A DNA stretch of 7,292 nt from contig RFQW01000077.1 in NCBI GenBank assembly GCA_009924765.1, positions 1-7,292 on the forward strand, given 5' to 3'. The position numbers and the translations under genes were made by a program. A model generated the notes under the pieces. The model was not told where the DNA came from. It did not search any database and was given only the letters and a program-made list of their open reading frames with translations. The stretch is from Planctomycetota bacterium (lineage in GTDB: Bacteria > Planctomycetota > Phycisphaerae > Phycisphaerales > SM1A02). Below, in pieces: positions 1 to 5,462 of this stretch (within the stretch, counting starts at the first letter, position 1; each line of letters starts with the position of its first letter).

Positions 1-2
1 GT

Positions 3-38
3 CCAAGCGACATCTCGCTGCTCCTGCTGAACATGTGA
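3..38 (+). CDS. possible 3' end of an upstream gene (partial)
   Basis: From the left edge a frame reads PSDISLLLLNM and stops at TGA 36-38, four bases before the sigma factor ATG and in the same frame. If real, it is the last few residues of a gene lying mostly outside the window and would be the first member of the operon. Eleven residues are too few to recognise a family or to separate coding from non-coding sequence. The in-frame stop is still useful, because it means the sigma factor cannot start upstream of base 39. Confidence 0.2.
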   Translation, partial: PSDISLLLLNM

Positions 39-41
39 CGC

Positions 42-563
42 ATGCCGGATCCTTCCGCACACGCCCTGTTCGAGATCCTGGTGCGCGAGCATGCCGATCG
101 TCTGATGGCGTATCTACGCGCGGTGTCGCGTGATTCGAACACCGCCGACGACATCTTCCAGGAAACCATGATGCGCGCGTGGCGCCGACTCGACAGCTAC
201 GACCGCGAGCGTCCCTTCGGTCCGTGGCTGCGCGGCATCGCGCGCATGGTGGTGATGGAGGGTTGGCGCTCGAAGCAGACCATCGCGAGCGAGGCCATGC
301 TGGAGGCGGTGGAGTCGCACGCCTCGCGCTTCGATGGACCGTCGGGCACCGAGTTCAGCGAGCGCCTTGCGCATCTGGACGCCTGCGTGAAGGCGCTGGC
401 CGAGCCATACGCCACCACGATCGATCTGGTGTATCGCACCGGGCAGCCGCTGGATGCGGTGGCGGCGCATGTGCAGGAGAACATCGAGACCATCAAGAAG
501 CGCGTGCAGCGCGCGCGGGCCATGGTGGCCGAGTGCCTGCATCGAAAGGGACTTTTCGCGTGA
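42..563 (+). CDS. ECF-type sigma-70 family RNA polymerase sigma factor
   Basis: A 173-residue protein with the two-domain layout of extracytoplasmic-function (ECF) sigma factors, which direct RNA polymerase to a small regulon in the cytoplasm. Region 2 spans about residues 9-78: an acidic helix, ADDIFQETMMRAWRRLDSYD (the conserved D-D-x-x-Q-E-T region around 35-54), and then RPFGPWLRGIARM with the usual F-x-x-W-L-x-x-I-A. Region 4 spans about 110-170: LAEPYATTIDLVYRTGQPLDAVAA, then the helix-turn-helix end ENIETIKKRVQRARA. No extra C-terminal domain is present and the length is normal for ECF proteins. ATG 42 is the only sensible start, because TGA at 36-38 is in frame and the next ATG (105) would remove part of region 2. 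No clear ribosome binding site precedes it. The stop TGA overlaps the GTG of the next gene. The exact ECF subgroup and target promoter cannot be told from this window. Confidence 0.93.
   Translation: MPDPSAHALFEILVREHADRLMAYLRAVSRDSNTADDIFQETMMRAWRRLDSYDRERPFGPWLRGIARMVVMEGWRSKQTIASEAMLEAVESHASRFDGPSGTEFSERLAHLDACVKALAEPYATTIDLVYRTGQPLDAVAAHVQENIETIKKRVQRARAMVAECLHRKGLFA
545..551 (+). promoter_or_regulatory. ribosome binding site supporting GTG start at 560
   Basis: The purine run AAAGGGA inside the end of the sigma factor gene lies 8 bases upstream of the GTG at 560. It supports GTG 560 over the in-frame ATG at 578 and fits translational coupling between the two genes. Confidence 0.5.
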
Positions 564-1765
564 CCGACGAGAGCAACATGGATGCGATGGAGCAGGGTGA
601 GCCGGTCGAGATGCAGGCGCGTGATCGCATGGTGCATGGCCTGCTGGTGACCAGGCACGAGCTGCCCATCGATCGTCAGCGCCGCATCCAGGGGCTGATG
701 CAGCGCGTGCAGCGCGAATCGCTTCGCAACGCGCCGTGGCGCCGCGTGGTGCGGCATCTGGGCGGACTTGCCGCTGTGGCTGCCGTGCTGGTGGCAGCGC
801 TGGTCATCTCGCCGCGCGAGGTGAATGCCGCCGACCGTGCGCGCGCCGCCGCGCAGAACGAGCGAGCCGCGAAGGATCGCCGCATGATGTTCCTGCTCAC
901 GCCGCCGACCGGTCGTGATGCAGATCGGGATCCACTCACCGGCACGCTGGATGTGCGCGACGCAAGCCACATGGTGCTCACGCTTCGCATGCCTGACGGC
1001 AAAGAGCAGATCATGGGCCGCAACGGTGATTCGGCCTGGAGCATCGGACCGCGTGGCGTCACGCGCGTGGATCGCACCGATCGCCCGTGGCCCGTGTGGA
1101 TCGAGAGCCCGCGCTACGGTCTGGTGGTGGACATGGCCGAGATGCTCGAGACCGGCCTCCTGCCCGACTGGAACTGGAAGCGAGAGGACGCGGTGAAGGG
1201 TGAGCCCGGCGTGGAGCAGCTGGTGGCCACACGCATCAAGGGTCGCTCAGGCGAACCCAACCGCATCGATGTGCAGATCAACACGCTCACCGGTCGCGTG
1301 AAGCGCATGGAGCTCAAGTGGCCCGAAGGTGGCATGCCGCGCATGCCGCGTGACGGCATGGACATGCGTGGCGATGGTGAAGACGATCATCGACCGCCTC
1401 CGATGGACGGTCGTCGTCCGCCGCGTGGTGACGGCGAGGGCCCGGCGGCGATGGAAGGTCATCGTCCTCCACCGCGTGGTGACGGCGAAGGCGAAGGCAT
1501 GGGTGCGATGGACGGACGGCGTCCCCCGCGCGGCGACGGCGAAGGCACGCCACCAATGGACGGCCGCCGCCCACCCCGCAACGATGGCGAAGGCATGCCG
1601 CGCGGCACGCCGGGTCGCGGCCCTGTGGGCGCGGGCGGCGGTCCCGGCAATGTGCCGATGGGCCCCCCAGGCAGCATCGTGATCGTGCCGGAGCCACCGG
1701 TCACCTTCACCGACGACTGGTTCACGGCCGAGCATCACGCGCCCAAGGCCACCACGCAGCCATGA
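560..1765 (+). CDS. single-pass membrane protein, probable anti-sigma factor/sensor partner
   Basis: A 401-residue protein starting at GTG 560, which overlaps the sigma stop by 4 bases (GTGA). Residues 1-62 are charged and presumably cytoplasmic, the natural place to hold a sigma factor; no HxxxCxxC zinc motif is present. One hydrophobic helix follows at about 66-84 (LGGLAAVAAVLVAALVIS). Residues ~95-270 form a presumed extracytoplasmic domain with alternating beta-like stretches (TGTLDVRDASHMVLTLRMPDG; then GDSAWSIGPRGVTRVDR; then NRIDVQINTLTGRVKRMELKW), a pattern resembling LolA/RseB-type domains. From ~270 on the chain is low complexity, rich in Met, Pro, Arg, Gly, Asp, with four copies of MDGRRPPRGDGEG, then a short hydrophobic GSIVIVPEPPVTF segment. 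The anti-sigma role is inferred from gene order, coupling and topology; the primary sequence shows no named anti-sigma domain. The stop overlaps the next start (ATGA). Confidence 0.75.
   Translation: MTDESNMDAMEQGEPVEMQARDRMVHGLLVTRHELPIDRQRRIQGLMQRVQRESLRNAPWRRVVRHLGGLAAVAAVLVAALVISPREVNAADRARAAAQNERAAKDRRMMFLLTPPTGRDADRDPLTGTLDVRDASHMVLTLRMPDGKEQIMGRNGDSAWSIGPRGVTRVDRTDRPWPVWIESPRYGLVVDMAEMLETGLLPDWNWKREDAVKGEPGVEQLVATRIKGRSGEPNRIDVQINTLTGRVKRMELKWPEGGMPRMPRDGMDMRGDGEDDHRPPPMDGRRPPRGDGEGPAAMEGHRPPPRGDGEGEGMGAMDGRRPPRGDGEGTPPMDGRRPPRNDGEGMPRGTPGRGPVGAGGGPGNVPMGPPGSIVIVPEPPVTFTDDWFTAEHHAPKATTQP
1403..1594 (+). repeat. four in-frame copies of a 13-residue Pro/Arg/Asp/Gly repeat
   Basis: Within the membrane protein gene the motif MDGRRPPRGDGEG occurs at 1403-1441 and 1508-1546 (identical protein). 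A variant MDGRRPPRNDGEG lies at 1556-1594, and a longer variant, MEGHRPPPRGDGEGEG, at 1451-1498. Spacers are 3 residues each. Copies 1 and 3 differ at six codons, all synonymous. Copies 3 and 4 differ by six synonymous changes and one replacement (Gly to Asn). The protein repeat is therefore better conserved than its DNA. Confidence 0.9.
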
Positions 1766-2559
1766 AGTGCGGCGTCGCCATGCTGGTTGCGCTGTGCGTG
1801 GCCGCCGGCGACGGTTCCACCAAGGATGTGGTGGTCGCACCCGCCGGCACCTTCACCATGAGCGCGCTCGATCAGGGCACGGGCCAGTTCGAGGCCGATG
1901 GCGTGACGCGTCGCCCGGGCACCATGGTGACCTTCTCCAAGCCGCTGCAGGTGAGCCGCACCGAGATCACGCAGGGCGAATACCAGAACACGCTGCACCG
2001 CAACCCGTCCAAGTTCAAGGATGCAGCGGACGCGGCGCTGCGTCCGGTGGAGCAGGTCACGCTGTTCGACGCGGTGGAGTACTGCAACGCGCGCTCGAAG
2101 CGCGATGGCCTGACGCCGCGTTACGCGCTGGACAATCTTGCGCGGCGCACCGACGGCGGCATCGACTTCGCGGTGGTGAAGGATGTCGGCGGCCCCGGCT
2201 GGCGGCTGCCAAGCGAGGCCGAGTGGGAATACCTGTGCCGCGCCGGCACCACCACCGCCTGGTGCTTCGGCGACGATGAACTTGCCATCGGCACCTTCTC
2301 GTGGAGCCGTGATCAGTCGGCTGGCAGCACCCACGCAGTGGCCGGCAAGAAGCCGAACGCCTGGGGCATCTTCGACATGCACGGCAACGTGTTTGAGTGG
2401 TGCTTCGACGCGGCCGCCGCGCCCGGTGCGCGCCAACCCTTCCGCGGCGGAAGCTGGTTCAACTGCCCCGTGTGCGCCAAGTGCGACAGTCGCAGCATGG
2501 GCGAACCAACCACGCGCGAGCCCACGCTGGGCTTTCGCGTGGTGCGAACACCGGACTGA
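1762..2559 (+). CDS. exported SUMF1/formylglycine-generating-enzyme-like protein
   Basis: A 265-residue protein made almost entirely of one SUMF1 (FGE-sulfatase) domain after a short hydrophobic N-terminus (MKCGVAMLVALCVAAG) that looks like an export signal. Diagnostic blocks in order: the VAPAGTFTM opening (25-33), VSRTEITQGEYQ (64-75), PVEQVTLFDAVEYCNARSKR (95-114), GWRLPSEAEWEYLCRAGT (146-163), NAWGIFDMHGNVFEWCFD (199-216), FRGGSWFN (227-234) and the closing LGFRVVRT (256-263). Length is typical. True FGE uses two Cys spaced C-x4-C just after RGGS; here the region reads NCPVCAKC (Cys235, 238, 241; C-x2-C-x2-C), so classical sulfatase activation is not supported, and no sulfatase gene is nearby. 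Many SUMF1 proteins in bacteria act as binding modules or carry out other oxidations. ATG 1762 overlaps the previous stop (ATGA) and has no ribosome binding site of its own, so translation is probably coupled. It ends 9 bp from a convergent gene. Confidence 0.9.
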   Translation: MKCGVAMLVALCVAAGDGSTKDVVVAPAGTFTMSALDQGTGQFEADGVTRRPGTMVTFSKPLQVSRTEITQGEYQNTLHRNPSKFKDAADAALRPVEQVTLFDAVEYCNARSKRDGLTPRYALDNLARRTDGGIDFAVVKDVGGPGWRLPSEAEWEYLCRAGTTTAWCFGDDELAIGTFSWSRDQSAGSTHAVAGKKPNAWGIFDMHGNVFEWCFDAAAAPGARQPFRGGSWFNCPVCAKCDSRSMGEPTTREPTLGFRVVRTPD

Positions 2560-2568
2560 ATCACCGAA

Positions 2569-3711
2569 TCACAGGTCGCCGGCGGGAATGCGGGTGGCCA
2601 GCGCGCGCTGACCCTTGGCCATGCGCACGATCCACACATCCTTCTGCGGCACGGGGCCGTTGGCGTAGGAGATGACGCCGCTCGCACCGCGATAGTTCTG
2701 GATCTTGCCGATGGCCTTCGCCACGGCGGCGGGGGTGGTGTTCAGCGGTCCGCCCGAGTTGTTCACGGCCATCTGCATGATCATGGTGGCGTCGTAGCCC
2801 AGCGCCGCGAAGCCGTTTTCGGGCGGCTTGCCGTACGCGTTGGTGTAGGCATCGGCGAAGGCGCGCGCTTCGGGCGTGGCACCCGTGCCGAACCACGCAT
2901 GGGTGGTGAAATACACGCGCTCGGTCAGCTCCGGTGGCGCGGTGTCCATGAAGCCGCAGTCGAGCGCATCACCACCCATGACCGGCTTGCCCGGCAGCGC
3001 CGCACGCACGCGCGCCAACGCGTCCGGAAGCGTGTCGGGCTCCACGGCCAGATACACGAAGTCCACGCCATCCTTCGAGCCAAGATCCTTGATCGCCTGC
3101 GCGGCACCGCTGTCGCGGATGTCGACACGCGCCACCACGCTGCCACGCAACTTGCTGAAGTAGTCGCCGAAGTAGCGCTGCAGGCCGCGCGTGTAGTCGT
3201 ACTTCGAATCGAACACGATCACGCCGCGCTTGCCGAAGGTCTTGCCCGCGTAGATCGCCGCCGCGTGCGTCTGCGCGTCGTCACCGAAGCAGGCCAGGAA
3301 CACGTTTCGACCGCAGCGGTTCGGAAGCGTTGGATCGGTGGCACCGATGATCATGAACGGCTTGCCGGCCTTGGCGAACACGGGCACCGCGGCCAGCGCC
3401 ACATCGCTGTCGGTGCAACCAATGCCGGCGATGCTGTCGCGCTCCAGGCTTGCCGCGGTGATGGCCGGCGATGGCGCCACGTCGGCCTGCAGCAGCGTGA
3501 GGCCGGCCAGCTTCGAGCCGCGCGCGGCCGCCTGAATGTCGCCGTTGGCGACGGCCAGTTGCGCGCCAGCAGCCGCATTGCCGCCGAAGTCGGCCTGCGG
3601 GCCCGTCAACTCCACCAGCAGGGCCGATGCCTGTGGCGGACGCGTGCACGCGAAGGGCACGCAAGCGATGACGGCGAGCGAAAGGATCCGGGCGATGATT
3701 CGAGGCTGCAT
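2569..3711 (-). CDS. ABC-transporter-type substrate-binding lipoprotein (type I periplasmic binding fold, branched-chain amino acid-like)
   Basis: A 380-residue protein of the Peripla_BP_6/LivJ-like group, which captures small ligands (amino acids, amides, urea and similar) outside the membrane. The N-terminus has basic residues, a hydrophobic stretch and a lipobox VIAC (14-17), so it is probably a lipoprotein anchored at Cys17; Cys22 is a second, poorer candidate. The mature part opens with LVELTGPQADFGGNAAAGAQ (32-51), the family's first strand and helix. Next come the hinge/ligand region GIGCTDSDVALAAVPVFAKA (96-115), GATDPTLPN (123-131) and RGVIVFDSKYDYTRGL (162-177). Lobe 2 ends with ENGFAALGYDATMIMQMAV (298-316), typical of the group. 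Cys133 and Cys141 are close enough to form a disulfide. No permease or ATPase gene is adjacent, so it may serve a distant transporter or act as a sensor. Ligand unknown. Start is CAT at 3709-3711, with no evident ribosome binding site. Confidence 0.88.
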   Translation of the reverse strand: MQPRIIARILSLAVIACVPFACTRPPQASALLVELTGPQADFGGNAAAGAQLAVANGDIQAAARGSKLAGLTLLQADVAPSPAITAASLERDSIAGIGCTDSDVALAAVPVFAKAGKPFMIIGATDPTLPNRCGRNVFLACFGDDAQTHAAAIYAGKTFGKRGVIVFDSKYDYTRGLQRYFGDYFSKLRGSVVARVDIRDSGAAQAIKDLGSKDGVDFVYLAVEPDTLPDALARVRAALPGKPVMGGDALDCGFMDTAPPELTERVYFTTHAWFGTGATPEARAFADAYTNAYGKPPENGFAALGYDATMIMQMAVNNSGGPLNTTPAAVAKAIGKIQNYRGASGVISYANGPVPQKDVWIVRMAKGQRALATRIPAGDL

Positions 3712-3770
3712 GGGCGTGGAGTCTAGATGCCAATCCGGTCCCGCACCGTTGCTCGTACCATGCGTTGTCC
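3712..3770. promoter_or_regulatory. 59-bp divergent intergenic region
   Basis: This gap must hold the start signals for both the lipoprotein (leftward) and der (rightward) unless transcription begins inside a gene. I see no convincing -35/-10 pair. TACCAT at 3756-3761 is a weak -10-like match for der, and TCTAGA at 3722-3727 is a palindrome of no proven role. Neither start has a clear ribosome binding site, so short or leaderless transcripts are possible. Confidence 0.4.
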
Positions 3771-5447
3771 ATGCTTCCGCGCCTCGCCATCCTCGGTCGT
3801 CCCAATGTCGGCAAGAGCAGCCTGTTCAACCGGCTGGCTGGCAAGCGCATCTCCATCGTGGATCCCACGCCCGGCGTCACGCGCGATCGCGTGTCGGCCG
3901 CCATCACGCTGAAGCCCACGCACGGCCCGGCACGCGCATGGGAAGTGGTCGATACCGGTGGTTGGGGCGTGTACACCACCGAGAAGAACCGCATCGACGA
4001 TGCCGGCAAGGACCTGGCGAATCTCACCCCCGACATCGAGCACCAGATCATGGCGGCCGCCGAGGTGGCGGACGTGATCCTGTTCACCATCGACGTGCGC
4101 GACGGCGTGATGATGCTGGACCGCACGGTTGCCGAGCTGCTGCGCAAGCGCGGCTACGCCACCAAGACGCTGCTGGTGGCCAACAAGGCCGATGACCGCA
4201 GCTTCGAGGCCGCCGCGCAGGAAGCCACGCGCCTCGGTTTCGGCAACCCCATCTGCGTCAGCGCCAAGAGCGGCAACGGCCTGCAGCGTCTGCGCGACTT
4301 CATCTGCGCGCGCCTGCCCAAGAAGATGGACGACATCGACGAGGAGACGCCGGGCAGCGACCTGCGCGTGGCCATCGTGGGTCGCCGCAACGCGGGCAAG
4401 AGCAGCATCGTGAACCAGCTCGCGGGTGAGCCCCGCGTGATCGTGAGCGAGATCGCCGGCACCACGCGCGACAGCGTGGACGTGCGCATCCAGATGGGCG
4501 AGCGCGCCATCACCCTGATCGACACCGCCGGCGTGCGCAAGCGCAAGAGCTGGGACGGCGACATCGAGTTCTACGCCAACACGCGCACCACCGACGCCAT
4601 CGCGCGCGCCGACGTGGCGTGGCTGCTGCTGGACGCCACCGAGAAGAGCAGCCAGATCGAGAAGCAGCTCGCCGGCCAGCTGACCGAGGCCTTCAAGCCC
4701 ACCATGATCGTCGTGAACAAGTGGGATCTGGTGCAGAAGAAGCTCACGCCGAAGAACTATCAGGACTACCTCACGCAGGAATTCCCCGGCCTGGAGTTCG
4801 CGCCCATCGTGTTCGTGAGCGCCATGGCGGGCACCGGCCTGCGCGATGCGGTGGCCATGAGCTTCTCGCTGCGCGATCAGGCGAACCATCGCGAGGGCAC
4901 CGGTCGCGTGAACGCCGCCGTGCGTCGCATCCTTGAGGAGCGCGGACCCAGCAGCAAGCTCGGCACCAGGGCCAAGGTGTTCTACGTGAGTCAGATCGCG
5001 GTGAACCCGCCGACCATCGCCATGGTGGTGAACAAGCCTGCCATGTTCGAAGGCCAGTACGAGCGCTACTTCCTGAACCGGCTGCGCGAGGAGCTGCCCT
5101 TCAGCGAGGTGCCGATCAAGCTGCAGTTCAGCGCGCGCAAGCGTTGGCAGGACGGCGAGGGTGGCATCGTGCCGCAGCCCACCATGCAGTCCGCATCAGA
5201 CGATGATTCAGTGATCGAGGCGCCGCAGCGCCGCGTGCGCCGACAGGGCAATGCCGAAGGACGCGCCTACGGCAAGGTGAAGCCGAAGACCATGGAGCGT
5301 TCGGATGCCAAGGCACCGCGCACCGGTGGTCGTGGCAAGCCCGCCAAGCGCAAGCCTGCAGGTGGAAAGCCGACCGGTGGCAAGCCGACCAAGCGGGCGT
5401 CCGCCGGTGGCAAGTCGGCCGGCGGCAAGCGCGGTTCGCGTCGCTGA
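3771..5447 (+). CDS. der: ribosome biogenesis GTPase Der (EngA) with extended basic C-terminus
   Basis: Der has two tandem GTPase domains and a KH-like domain and helps mature the 50S ribosomal subunit. Domain 1: GRPNVGKS (9-16), PGVTRD with switch Thr38, DTGGW (61-65), NKAD (138-141), SAK (164-166). Domain 2: GRRNAGKS (204-211), GTTRDS with Thr232, DTAG (251-254), NKWD (316-319) and SAM (350-352). The KH-like domain follows (about 370-460), including RGPSSKLGTRAKVFYVSQIA and YERYFLNRLRE. All nucleotide-binding motifs are intact. GRRNAGKS replaces the usual GRPNVGKS in domain 2, probably a lineage trait. At 558 residues the protein is longer than the usual 430-490. The excess is a tail (about 465-558) that starts with an acidic patch (SDDDS) and becomes Lys/Arg/Gly-rich. 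ATG 3771 gives the canonical MLPRLAILGRPNVGKS start; a TTG six bases upstream is in frame but less likely. It stops 6 bp from a convergent gene. Confidence 0.97.
   Translation: MLPRLAILGRPNVGKSSLFNRLAGKRISIVDPTPGVTRDRVSAAITLKPTHGPARAWEVVDTGGWGVYTTEKNRIDDAGKDLANLTPDIEHQIMAAAEVADVILFTIDVRDGVMMLDRTVAELLRKRGYATKTLLVANKADDRSFEAAAQEATRLGFGNPICVSAKSGNGLQRLRDFICARLPKKMDDIDEETPGSDLRVAIVGRRNAGKSSIVNQLAGEPRVIVSEIAGTTRDSVDVRIQMGERAITLIDTAGVRKRKSWDGDIEFYANTRTTDAIARADVAWLLLDATEKSSQIEKQLAGQLTEAFKPTMIVVNKWDLVQKKLTPKNYQDYLTQEFPGLEFAPIVFVSAMAGTGLRDAVAMSFSLRDQANHREGTGRVNAAVRRILEERGPSSKLGTRAKVFYVSQIAVNPPTIAMVVNKPAMFEGQYERYFLNRLREELPFSEVPIKLQFSARKRWQDGEGGIVPQPTMQSASDDDSVIEAPQRRVRRQGNAEGRAYGKVKPKTMERSDAKAPRTGGRGKPAKRKPAGGKPTGGKPTKRASAGGKSAGGKRGSRR
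5358..5429 (+). repeat. GGK-type short repeats encoding the Der basic tail
   Basis: Residues 530-553 of Der repeat the unit [A/T]GGK[P/S] four times (AGGKPTGGKPTKRASAGGKSAGGK) before ending GSRR. The unit codons vary (GGTGGAAAG, GGTGGCAAG, GGCGGCAAG), so this is a slightly diverged repeat rather than a fresh slippage tract. The tail resembles the basic tails of nucleic-acid-binding proteins and could add RNA or ribosome contact. Confidence 0.75.
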
Positions 5448-5462
5448 ATTCGATCAGCGACG
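5439..5462. terminator. perfect 9-bp inverted repeat across both convergent stop codons; possible bidirectional terminator
   Basis: CGTCGCTGA (5439-5447) and TCAGCGACG (5454-5462) are exact reverse complements separated by the 6-base loop ATTCGA. Each arm encodes Arg-Arg-stop for one of the two converging genes. The hairpin is placed where a shared terminator is needed, but it has no T-tract on either side, so it is not a classical intrinsic terminator. Confidence 0.45.

Noticed and set aside
179..559. Open frame extending the second operon gene upstream through the sigma factor gene
   Set aside because: It overlaps most of the sigma factor in another frame and reads as Arg/Gly/Ala/His-rich nonsense. 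GTG 560 has a ribosome binding site and the usual 4-base overlap, so the gene starts there.
1403..1594. RGD tripeptides and Asp/Glu runs as adhesion or calcium-binding sites
   Set aside because: The RGD is part of a low-complexity repeat, and the Asp/Glu spacing does not fit an EF-hand or RTX motif.
1735..2436. 233-codon open frame antisense to the SUMF1 gene
   Set aside because: No motif and biased composition; the SUMF1 domain on the other strand is complete.
2551..2582. Possible terminator between the SUMF1 gene and the convergent lipoprotein gene
   Set aside because: Only a short, bulged stem (3 + 3 pairs) can be drawn and there is no T-tract. The direct repeat GAATCAC (2558-2564 and 2566-2572) is short and may be chance.
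2899..3726. 275-codon open frame antisense to the binding-protein gene
   Set aside because: Arg/His/Ala-rich with no domain pattern; the opposite strand has a lipobox and a full type I binding-protein fold pattern.
3722..3727. TCTAGA palindrome in the divergent intergenic region as an operator or -10 box
   Set aside because: Six bases are expected often by chance, it matches a -10 box at only three positions, and no -35 element is spaced correctly.
3765..3770. TTG start of Der six bases upstream of ATG 3771
   Set aside because: It would add only Met-Ser, lacks a ribosome binding site, and ATG 3771 gives the normal family N-terminus.
3723..4889. 388-codon open frame antisense to der
   Set aside because: Its His/Ala/Gly/Val-rich product with no recognisable motif is the usual shadow of high-GC coding sequence; der is intact and certain on the other strand.
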